Below are positions 37,811 to 50,523 of a DNA stretch of 64,000 bases, one piece after another. Each line of letters begins with the position of its first letter. Position 1 is the first letter of the stretch. The translations under genes and the position numbers were made by a program. Source of the stretch: Toxotes chatareus (taxonomy: Eukaryota; Chordata; Actinopteri; Toxotidae); contig CM028895.1 of the NCBI GenBank assembly GCA_016801885.1, forward strand, positions 4,488,001 to 4,552,000. Direction: 5' to 3'. Below the pieces are notes generated by a model that was given only the letters and a program-made list of their open reading frames with translations, was not told the DNA's origin and did no database searches.

Positions 37811-40800
37811 CTGGTGGAGAAAAACACAGAAAAGGAAAAAATGACTGGTCTCTGTATGTCCAGTATTTTTAGATTCTACATAGGGCTGAGTATTATTTGA
37901 AAGCCCTGCTAATACGATGACAGGTCAAGAGCTTCAGTTAACATTCTCAGACAATATCTAAAATACAATATGTAAAACTAGCAGAACTATGATTTCAATC
38001 AGGAAATATCTGATCAAAGACAGACTAAACAAGAATCTGAGAAAGAATTTCAGCTTTCACTATTTTACAGTTTTCACGGTTTTGTTTTGTTTTGCTGCTG
38101 CTACAGACACGTCTTGTAGACTTGTTCAGACCTCTGTACTGCTGCCCACATCTCATCTCAACAGTTCAGAGCTTAGTAGGCAGGATTAAGAATGGAGATG
38201 TTGTCTACCGACGTAGTTCACTACCTAGCAACATTAATGAAAAGGGTGGACGAGCTCTGTAAGCTGTTGAAAGCTGACTTACAGAAATAAAATAACAACT
38301 CCTAAATCATACTTCTTTTATAAAGTGAGAACTGTTACCTGTTGCAACTACAACTGCAGCCTCCATTTTAAGTAATAATGTAATGGGCGGGACAGATATG
38401 CCTTTCCCCACTTATTGATTAGGGCAAACAAAACAGAACTAGTGCCCCCACCTACAAGACACTGCAGAACATGAACATGATTGATGTCGGACTGAATGAA
38501 TGAAGATACACAATTTACTCAGAACTCAAAACGTAATATGTTCGATAAGATGAAGATCTGAACAATTGATTGGTACTGTCTGATTCATCAATCACCTCTG
38601 TTGCCCAAAAGACAAAGAGCTTGAGTACAGCACATTATTCTGTCACCGAAAATCCCTCTTTTCACCAAAAATGCTTGTAGGAGACACAGTCACATATGAA
38701 AGCTGTCATTCTCTATCTCTGAATCACAATAATATGAAACATACACTAATACCAAACTGTATTTCTCTGCTGCAGAGGTCTGGGTTGCCTGTTATTAGCA
38801 AAGAGCTTCAGTCTGCTTCCCTCAAAAACACCCCCATGCGCGTCATGAGGGTAAAGACGATACCTATCTATTTAATAGAGCCCACACATAACAGTGGCCA
38901 TAGACGACACCAACAAAGCTAGAGGAGGTGTGTGAGTCAAATCAAAAGCACGGTTATGAGAGCCGTCAGTCACAGCTGTCCAGGTGCTGCTGTCTAATGG
39001 GGGACTTCTTGTCTCCTGACACTTTCAGCTGCTGTGTCTCACTGTAGCATGTTAATAATATACTGACAGAGATGGATGGTTCGCCTGATGCTTATTTTCA
39101 GCTCATTTATATATTCCTGGCACTTTTACTTCTTTGTTTTGGAACTTCCTCCAAAAAAACTGTCAGCCACTGACTTTAGGGCTTTTCTATTCTCTATTCT
39201 ATTCTCTTATCTTGATATATTTTCCACCAAAGTATTTGGATTAATTACATTGCATGCTTTCCTGTGGTTAGATCATTTGCCAAAAAAGACAGCCAAATCT
39301 GAAGCAATACCTCAAGTTTAACTTTAGGTATTGCTTAGGTATTGTTGGAAATGGATGAGTCCCTCAGTAAAAAAAAAAGAAAAGAAACACTGCATACCAG
39401 ACACCTGTTAAGTTTCTCTACTGAACAAACAGTATTTCTAAACTTAAACTTAGATCATTTGCCAAAAAAGACAGCCAAATCTGAAGCAATACCTCAAGTT
39501 TAACTTTAGGTATTGCTGGAAATGGATGAGTCCCTCAGTAAAAAAAAAAAATAGAAACATTGCATACCAGACACCTGTTAAGTTTCTCTACTGTACAAAC
39601 AGTATTTCTAAACTTAAACTTCATCTAAGAAACTTCACTCAGGTTCAGTCCATAGAAAATGTGCAATCAGCTAACCTGTAAGAAGTGATCCTCTTCAGCT
39701 TAGAAGCGGGCACATCGTAGCCACACTCCTCCAGCACCTCCTGCCGGGCGATCTCCTCCAGGGAGAGGTCAGGTTTGTCCACCAGCCCGGCACAGAGCTC
39801 GTAGGTGACCCCCGCTGCAGCTGGGGGCCACTGAGAGGAGCTCTCCCCCTCTGAGGCGGACTGGCCCTCCTGAGACTCGGGGGCACTGGCTTCGGCGGCA
39901 CCCTCCTCGGTTTTCTCAGCAGACTGAGGCAGCTGTGTCTTGGTCCTTTCCCACTCACACATGTATACAGCTGGTGGTGGAAAATCAAAGTTAAATCAGC
40001 CCAAATGTCGGACACTTGTAACTTCTACTGTGACCCATATGGTAAATAATTTATTGGAAAAAAAAAAGGCCATTATTTCTGATCTCAGCTTCTAAAGTGT
40101 GATGATTTGCTGCATTTGTTTGTTCTATATCAAAGTCAATTGAATATTTGGGGTTGAATTATCTGAAGACATCTTCCTGGACAGCGTATCTCTAAGCCCT
40201 ACAGCACTACTCATCGAAAGTCTTCCTGCTTCAGCTGTAAATATAAACCGACCCATTCAGTCATAAATAAGCTTCTGGAAATGGACAGAAAGTTTGACAT
40301 GAACTTTGTCCAAACAAAACTGGTTAGTGTTTTTCAAATTCACACATTTTACATAATCAAAGAAAACGACAAATGTTAAACATATGCAATATCACATCCA
40401 AATATATTCATTCACATATCAGTCAGTACAGTATCAGGGTTTCCAGCAGTGTTTTATAGCGTAGGCGTCACCTCAGATAAAGAGCGCCTCCGCTAATGTC
40501 AGAAATGCTGTACTTAGCACTTATGCTAATTCATTTCCTATGGGGAAACCCTGAATATATATATTTTTTTGGCGCTCGACCTCAAACATATTTCTGTGCA
40601 TTTATTTTCTCATATCACTAAACTGACAAATATATTGTATGCTCCCGCTTTAAAAATGAATGCCATTCTTGGCTCTAGACAAACCAAACTTTCAGATAAA
40701 GGACAGTTTTTTCCCCCAAGAGCAATGAGAGAGGAGAGGAAAAAAAATATATCAGTGCCCAGACTTCCTTGAATTTAGCACACTGCGGTGTGGAACGGTC

Positions 40801-43800
40801 CCTGGTGACTTCTAACAAAGGAGGTTAGGCTGCTTTGTAACGGGGCCTCTTGCAATCTATTTATGAGTCTGCATTGTTACTAAGATCCAGTTGAATAAAC
40901 AAGGATTGTAATGTATTTTTGCTTTTTTTAGTGAAAGTGCCCACAGGATATATAACAATCTAGATCTAGGATGGTGACAAGACGAAAATGAATAAACTGT
41001 ATTGCACAGAACTGTGGGTCTCTTGCTTTGTGTGGTGAAAACTTACCTGGACGGAATTGCTTGACAAGGACAAAACAGTGAGATGTGGTGTTGAAGATCA
41101 GCACTGATACACTGAGGAAAAGAGGAGAAAAACAGTCATGTTAAATAAATATCACGGTCAAACAACTTTTTATTAAAAACATCTCTGCCTAAATGATATA
41201 TCACTGGTGTGGTAATCTCTTTCAGCATTTCTGAGACTTTAACTTTTTGAGGGCAAGTAATTCATGGCTGGAACATCTTTTAAAGTCCTTATAATGGAAT
41301 GACCAGTTATCAGAGAGAAGGGAGTGGGAACCAGGGGTTTCTGGATTAAAGAAGTGTCTGCCTGGGGAACATCCAGCATTTTGGGAGATTGGATCCACAT
41401 GGATTCTCTGGTTGTGAATCTGAAAAATAAACTTTTTTTTTTTTTTTTTAAGAGTGACCTGACATAAAAAAAATCCCCTTAAACAAAAACACTGAGGAAT
41501 TTAATTATTAAAATGAACAGACATGTTAAACTATTAATTGTATTGCTAACTACATGAACACCTAGTTCCCACCTAGTTTATCTTTCATTGGACAATTCTT
41601 GTTGGGCAGTGACTAAAAGGGCAGAATCACGCATGAAGATACACTACTATCCTATTTCCCAGCAACTCTGCAGCAAAGCAGCAATTGTGCAACATTTGCT
41701 CCCTAGATTGGCACATCCCAGTTACCATACCTTGACGGTAACTGTCTGATATTTGCAGACTACATTTTAAGTAAAAGTCATGCAGCACACTATGTGATAA
41801 GTAAAATTACATTTAAATAAGATTTGAATAATATTTAGAAAATATTTTGAACTGAGAGGAGCACTGATGACTCTCAATGAGCCACAGAGATGAAGTAAGG
41901 AGGAGGGTCAGCTCCTTCTTATGCACTGGCACCCAGTGAATTGTGGTTCCCTGCTCTGTGTGCGTGCATGTGAGTGTGACTGTCGCTGCCAGTGGAGACT
42001 TGAGTCCCGGGGTCTGTGTTGGGAAAGCGGATGTGTCTGAAGCGGCAGGAAGCCCTGCCCTGTCTTTCCCATGGCGAAAGAGAACCATTTGATTGATATT
42101 ACAACCCGTTTCTAGCTGCAGCGCCAGGGATACAGTTCCCCATACATTTATTTAAAGTGAAAGTCCAATGCGTGTAAGAATGTCAGCTGACCTGGTTTAT
42201 CCTAGTTAAACAATTTCTTGTCATTGTCTGGTGGCTGCTTTCCGTCTGCAGTTAAAAGCCTGTTTAACAACTTCTATTTTTACTCATTCACCACGTTTAA
42301 TTAACCTTCAGTACACTAAAGTGGCATAAAACTTCTGTTCCAACTGCTGAAAATAAGATTTGGATTCATTAAGTTGGGCAAATAAGTGATGAGACTGCTG
42401 CTTGGCCTGCCAGCAGCTGCATGCAATCTGAGGAGAATGGGTGAGTTTTGTCTCAGCTGCTGATCAAAAAGCTTGTGGTCCATTAAAGTATGCTTCAAAC
42501 AAAATGATTATCGCATCATCTACCGGTGTCTAAGGCCCAGTCTGAGTCAGGGGTGGGGTGGGTATTCATCAAATACACATTTTTCCACATTGTATAAAAT
42601 GACGAATACATTTAAGGAGAGACTGTCTGAAAGCGTGTACAGTCATCCCCGTTTGTACGTTTCATTGTGTTCAGACTATAAAGAAACAAAAGACAGAATT
42701 GAGAATGTGGAAGCACGACAACACGGTGAGCAGTGAGGAATTTCACCATAGGTGTAAACAACTGTGCCTTTAGTCATGGTAGAACAACACATTGTATAAC
42801 AAGTAGTTCATCTGAAGTATACTGAGGCCTTCAGGGCCTTGCATCTAGGCCCTACCAGCTACTGAAACCTTTTCCATCTCCTGCCTGTAAGAGGTTAATA
42901 CAGCATCACTTATAATGTGATTATTTAAGTCTTGGATTTTTCTGAAATCACTTCAAAATAATCTTGTCATTACCAATGTACAAGAAGGGCATCACAGGTA
43001 TGGATAAGGTAATATGGAAGATTTAGCCCAAAAGTGGGCCACATGAGCCTGAGGCATGAAAGCTGTCCCCTGAGGCAGGTCTGGGTCTTGTAGTGCTGTT
43101 CCACACCATTAGTGCTGTTCTACAGCTTCCTGCTAAAAATCTTCTTTCTAATGGTTAAACCAAGAAACAGGCGAAACGGATGCTCAAGACTTTTCATGCA
43201 CCGTTAAGCTTTCTCTGCAGGGCTTCTGGCTGGACAGCGGGAAAAACTGGGTTATGGCAGACATATGAGGAGCAGGACTAAGGTGAGCACTGATTCCAGA
43301 GATAAGATTTCTCTATCCGAACATTATCATCAGGCTCTTATTGTACAGGTGAAGAACTAGGTAAAGTTCTATTATGATCCCTCTTCAACACCAGAACCGA
43401 GGCAAAGACTCAACCAACAACTCTGCTGACAAAGCTGCTTGTAATTCTTGTACCTTCAACTACATGTAACGTATTTGTATTCACTGCTTGTCATCATTTA
43501 CCCCCTGATTTTCACTCTGGCTCTCATTAAAAGTCACTTCCAGTAATAAACAAGCAACACTATGCAAACATTCCCATAAACACGTAGGTGTCAAAATAAC
43601 AAAGCAATGGGAATTTGCCAATTCAGTCTACATGAGTTTTTGTAAATTTAAAGAAGCCTTATAACTGTGTTCCTCTAGACGCCCTGGAGGCTCTGCATTC
43701 ATGGCACTTTGTGACTTAAGTTCTTGGTGGGTATTTTGCCTTGCTACCAATCCTACTTCACTGAGGACATCGCAGGGCACAGCCGAGAGACTTGTCTCTG

Positions 43801-46800
43801 CCTTTTGACAATGATGCTGATGTTCTATTGGCTTCAACAGGCTCATACCGGTCATGCAAACTTGGGCTATTGATGGCCAGGACGTCCAAGTCAGAGCCCA
43901 CTGCCCATGTAATGGAAAATGGTGGATTACCCATTTCCATCCCCTTGAGAGCAATTTGGTGTCCAAAATGAAGGAGTTAAATGGAGTTATATTAAAATGG
44001 ACATTCAAGTGACGAAGCTGACCAGAAGAATTTATCAAACAGCAGAAACGTGCACCTCACAAGAAACTGATCTTTTCAAAACTCTGAAGACCGAGGAAAG
44101 AATGATCTTTGTTTTAACATTCACCAAATCCACTTTCATGACATCTTACAACCTTATGTGGTCTCTGCTCAAATCTGTCTTTCACATTTTTTGCTGGTGC
44201 ATCTGAAAAGTATGGACCAATGTGAAGCCTGCTGAGAAGCAAATGTTACGGACACTTAAACAAAAATGCAAAACAGTCCTGGATCCATTCAATACACATT
44301 ACCGGGGGGAATAACACTCCGGCAGAACTTCCACCTTAAGAGAAGCTGGATGTTCCCATGGGCTATTTTCACTTTACTGCTTCTGTCTCAGTGGTACTAT
44401 TTTTTTTCACAGGGACCTCTTTTTGGGGTCAGGGGTGGAGGAAAGAGGGCTTAAATGACCTGAGACTTACATCAGGGGATTACGGTACCCTGAGCAAAAC
44501 AGAGAGCAGGAACCGAGGCTTTGACACCAACGTGTGATATTTCTCTTACAGTGTCTCCTGTGAAGCTCAGACATTTATAGCCATTTCCAAGTAGAATAAC
44601 AGGGTGTTAGATCACAAAAAGCGAGGTCTGTTTGGGTCGACCATTCTCTCAGTGTAGGACAGATAAGGTATAAAAATACCATAAGGAGGCGATGCTAATT
44701 ATAGCTACAGGTTACTGTATAACACACAAGTTGTCTGAATTTCTGTCATGGTGCCCACAAAAGAGGAACATATTGCTTTATCACCGCATCTATATATTTT
44801 ATGCTGTACCAGAAAGCCCCCTCAGTCAAACAATAAAAAAACCAGCAGTTTTTTTTTTTCACTTCGCTTGAAATTTCTACCCGAGTTGGATTGCAAAATT
44901 ATCCAAAGGCAAAGGATGAAGAGACGAGATAAGATTTAGAGTTACACAGAGAGTACAGGCCAGGATTGGTGCAAATCAAGCTCCTTAGCTTGTGGCTAAC
45001 TCAGATCACCAAATTCATCCTCATTCGATAATCCCTGAGAGTTAGATCAGATTCACATGCTTTAGGGACAAGCTCTTCAGATTGCAAAATGTCTCCTGAC
45101 ATGATGAAAATGCTGCTGTGCTTACATTTCAGAGCTACTTCACTGGCAAACATTTTTCTTTTAGCTTTTATTTGTTGCCCCATTTGGGAAAAATGGTTTT
45201 GACAGTATGTATGTGTGTTTATGTGTGGAAGCATAGAAAGAGTGGATAGGAGCACTAGTGAATAAAATGTGTTTTACCTGTCATGGGTTCGCATGAAGTC
45301 CCAGGATTTCTTTGTGCCATTCTGTGAAGGAATAACACAAAATAAACAGCATAAATAAACACAATTAGGACTATTTCAACCTCCAGCACTGTTGTTAAAT
45401 GGTAGTTAGGTGGAATAAGATGCATTCAGTGTACCACGTCTGACGCCCTTTGCTGCATGTGACTGAATCTGTGGCTGGATGTCAGATCATCTCTGATTTA
45501 TTTAATGTGATTACTGTACAGGCTGCAGATGCCCCATAACTGATGCTTGCTCGGGCAAGTTAAAGTAATATCACAAACCACACCTAGCAAAAACATCTGC
45601 AGATGCAAAGAGGAGGAAAAGCACTGTGCCTGAATCGGACAACATTCTTAAACTTTACCAACTGTAGTTGGTATTTTGCATTACTTTCACAGTATTTAAT
45701 AATTTTATATAATATATATATATAGCGAGAGAGAGAGTGAGAGAAAGGACCCTTACAGACTGGATTGAGTTGCAGAAAGAGATTCCTGATGACTAAATGC
45801 TGAAACACGTCCTGCAATTATTTAAGTCAAGTGACAGAAGTTGTTGTAAGTAAGTAAGTGTTTTTATGCCCTATGGTCACATCATCACTTCTACAGGATG
45901 TGAAGATGGAAAAAAAAAACCCTCCAGTAAATTTCCAGAAGCACAAATAAAATCAAGGTGCTGACACAGGTGTGTGCACAGCACAAAAGGGAGCACCAGA
46001 AGCACTTTGGCGTACAGAGATCTTAAGTATGTGGGCAATGACACACACATTGTCTGAAGTGTTGGCTCATAATGTTTCAGAAAGTATAAAGGGACAATCA
46101 GGTAAACACCCTGATAGGCTGGTTCATTTTCATTCATGCCAGGTGAAGCGAGGAAATGTACTTTCAGTTCAGGTAGCCAAACACTACTAAAGAAAGCTAA
46201 CATGTTAAGGGATTAATCGTTTAATCGTTTTTCACTTTACTTTTTGCATGAAGTCAACAAACGCCTCTCATCCACTGATGTGTAACTGCAGCTGTGGCTC
46301 AGGCTGCACCAAAGACTGACAAGAGACTTTAAAACATTAAACATGGTCAGGCGGAGTCTTCTGGAAAGGATAAGTCCAGTAATTGAGAATAGTCCACGAC
46401 AAATTCACTATTGGCTCCTGTCTGAGCAACGTCTGCAACAGAATACAGTTTTTGTTTACCCTTTTTAAAACAATAAGAGTTTTCGAAGGTTTACACTGGT
46501 AGGAACCAGTGTGCTTGGAGCTGAGTGCCTGAGTGGGACAGGGTCGTGGGAGGGTACTGACAGACGGACTAATGCGCTGCAGAAAAAAAGAAAAATACAG
46601 AATTATCTCCAGACTTATCCTTTAAATTTCTGGTTCTGATTTCAAAAACAAAATCAGCAAAGATGTGTAAATTAAACTGTATCATTAACTCAGCACATAC
46701 TCCTCTCTCCACATTACATGCGGCATAAATATGGTAAAGTTGGCCTACATTTTCTATGCCTGAGGAAATACGGCCTTGATTCAAATTTAGGCTACATCTT

Positions 46801-49800
46801 CTCTCCACCCACAAGCTGTTTCAGACACATAGATGACAGCTTCACAAGAAAAGACTCATTTCACCTACAATAGAAGTGCCTTCTTGTGTGTGAGTATGCT
46901 GGTGTGGTTTCAGTACCACCCAAGAAATGGGAGGAGGTGAATTGGCAAGCTAATTGCACTGATAGAATCAGACATAATAGAACTACTGTTCTATTATATA
47001 TAGCAACAGGATTTGAGTAAGGATGTGTCACTGTGCCAAAGATGTACTTAGAGCTGCAATGGACAATGTTTAGATTTCTATCTAAAGGGAATAAACCCTT
47101 ACATGCAGATTTAATTGCAACTTTGTGCAAACATCTTTTCCTTTGTCAAACATAATGAATAATTTGTCACTTGAATTATGACAGCATGAAATAAATCTGG
47201 CTGGTTTCAGGTTGCTGTAGAAATACTGTACAAAACAGCAGGAACCTCTGTACAACACCATGCAAGCAAACGTTAGATACTATGGAGTTTAATCAACAAC
47301 TCTGACACGACCTCACCAAAAAGCTCGCAGAAGCACACTTCCACACAGCTGCAACTTATATTTATTATCAATTAATTCATCTGTTCCATTAATCAGCTAG
47401 TTATTAGGTTAATGAAATGTCAGAAAACAATTCCCAGAGCCATGGGTGTTGTCTTTGAAAAACAGGTTTTGTTCGACTCACAGTCTAAAACACAAAGGTA
47501 CTAAATTTACAATATTCACACAAAACAGAGAAAAGGAGCAAACTTCACATTTTAGAAACTAGGTCCAGAAAATGTTTGTGCAGTTTTGTGAGATAAATGT
47601 CTTAAAATCACTTGATCATCAAAATTGTTGACTCATCTCCCAATAATTTCAGCACCACACTACACACCTTCAAATTGTCGTACTCATAGCAGGGCTGCTG
47701 CTTTGTGTTCATCTCCTTTCCTTTTGAAGACAGACCAGCTCCCTCTAACAGTGACAGGTCAACCACTGGGTTAATCACTGATTAAGTGGTATTTTCAACT
47801 GGATTTCATAATTAACACTTTAGAATTACAGAGATGATAATAGTATAGTACATTCACTAGTGCATCTAAGGAGAAAGTCTGAGGAAAGTACGGCAACGCT
47901 TTGGCTGATTCATCAACAAAAACTTACCTGCATCCATAAAAACTACTAGATTCCAACTTTCTACTCAGTTTCTGTTGTACATTAAAAAGAGAGAGAGAGA
48001 GAGAGAGAGAGGGAGATGCAGCTAATGAAGACAACTGTAAATCATGTCAACAAACAGTCAAATAACTGGTGCATGACCTAACAGGTCACAACTACAGGGT
48101 CTTAATGTGAAGCCAAGCTAGCATAATGCTGTTCATGCATCATTAACTATCATGTTGTGGTGTGAAACGAGAGCATGAAGCCAAAGTTTGTGTAGGCTTA
48201 GCTACGGTATTACTACGGTGTCATCTTTGCGTACTGTAAAAACTACATCAGACAGAATTTTATGCATTTGATCACTGAGCTGAGAAAACGCTCTCTGCGC
48301 TCGCAGCTCTAATTCCTGAATGTAAATGTTTTCCATCATTAAAAGTGCACAATATACTAATATAGACATTTACATTTTAGCTGCTCATGTTCTATCATCA
48401 ACTGAGCTGCTCACGTTTAAAAAATGAATTTTAAGTTATTAGTATTAGTATTTGGGTAGCTGGTCAAATAAATCAGATGATTTGAATACATCTCCCACAG
48501 CTATAAAAAGCATTTTCTCCAAAAAAAAAAAAAAAAAAAAAGAGTATGCATTAGCTGCAGCCCTAAACATAAATGAGGAAATGTAATTTACAAAGACGAA
48601 TAACCAGATTCAGTTTATAAACACTCCAAAACTGCAGGTTCATACTCCATGAATCCATACGCTTATGAACTCACAGGATGTAAAAGCGATGATAAAGACA
48701 GATATGATACCCGTCATCTTTTCTCTCACTGTCAACCATCAGTAAAGCGCTGATATCATCAAAACCCTTCACTGTGCGGTCTTGTCATGAAAGATGCTCT
48801 GGCTGCGCTGCAGAAAGTCAACTGACTGGTGTAACTGTGCTCACAAAATCCTGTCTCGTCAACAAAGAGTGCGAGTGTCTCACACGCAAAGCCGGCCGCA
48901 CCCCTCTCACTTTTCATCGATGAAAGCGAAGCGAGCGTGAAGGCGTGTGTGTGATAAATCACTTGTCGTTACTGAGGCGGGGCTGCACTTCTCGTGTCTC
49001 CTTGCTTTGTAAAGAGTGGTTATTGAATAATGTATGAGGCAGAGCCTTTTTCCTGTCAGTGACGCTTTTACAGGTAAATTACAGGGTATTTGCATGAGGA
49101 AATGATAATGTAGATGCTAGGAGGATCCTTTGCCTAGTTGCTAAGTTGCTAAAACCAGCCGCATCTGGGAAATATAAAAGCAATAAATAGATTATACAAT
49201 GAGTAAAAATCATCCCGCATCACACTTTCGTTTGTTTGTCAAAGTGAAAAAAAAAAACCATTAGAAATATGAAACCAATTCCCATATTTCCATAACTTAC
49301 TCAGATCAGCCAACTGAGTCTTATACATGACACAGTCATTATGGTTTAACACTCAGCCAGGAGGCATTTACTGACCATCAAATACTAGCTTAGCACCAGT
49401 GAACATGCAGCAGCAGCACATCAGAAGCCTCCACCTAATCCTAAACCCAAAACCAGGTGATTCTGAATGTGGGTTTACTAGTGGCTACTGCTGACAAGTC
49501 AGCTAAGAAGACACAGTTAAATGAGACAACTTTAGAGTTACCAGGAGTTGCAATTTAGCTAAAAAGTTCTTCTCTAACTTTGCTTCCACAGGGTTCCAGC
49601 TGTGGTCAGTGTATTAGTCAATCAACGGTAAATTAATCAGCAAGAATTCTGATCATTTTAATAATGGTTTTAATATATTTTTAAGCAAAAATGCCAAAGA
49701 TTTGATGGTTGCAGCTTTTCAAATGTGATGATTTGATCAACTGAGGGAAAATCTAACATTTTTCACAATTATCTGACATTTTATAGTCAAAATAAATAAC

Positions 49801-50492
49801 TTATCAACAAAGAAAACACCCTGCAGATTAACCACTAACGGCAATTGTCAGTTGCAGGCCAAGCTGGGACTTTCACACTTATCCACTCCACAGAACTTTC
49901 TCGATAAGGTTCCACTTTTTAGAACAGACCTAGTTTGAGAGTTTTATACAACAGCATTAACAGGAAGAATGTGCTGTCCTTCCAGTGTAAATAGGAGCTA
50001 CAGACATTTGTGGTTACAGTACACTGAGGAGAGTGTGACAGAAAAATCACTTCAAGAGAAGCAAAAAAGAAAAGAAGGTCATCCAGAGTGATTCCAGCAA
50101 GAAGGAAGTTGCAGGACAAAGAAAATGTGATCTTAATTTAGAAAAACACTTGCACAAACAATACCACAATTGGCAATGACTGATGTTTAAAACACAACAC
50201 AGACGACACCTTCCTTTTCCAGCAACCACATACTGTATGAGGTAAAACTACTCAGCATGAATGTGTCACCACACACACACACACACACACACAGTCCCTC
50301 TCTAGTATCCTGTCACCACTCACAGATGGTGGGGTTCCCCTCATTACTCGGGCCACTTGCTGAGAGAAGGGGGGCGGGTACAGCTTGAATGGCCCAGGGG
50401 AGACGGGGGAATCATGGCCGACATGGATTACGACAGAGAGATTAGCTCATGGGGAGAGAGAGAGAGGGACATAGACAGAGACAGAGAAAAAG

Positions 50493-50523
<31 letters not shown>

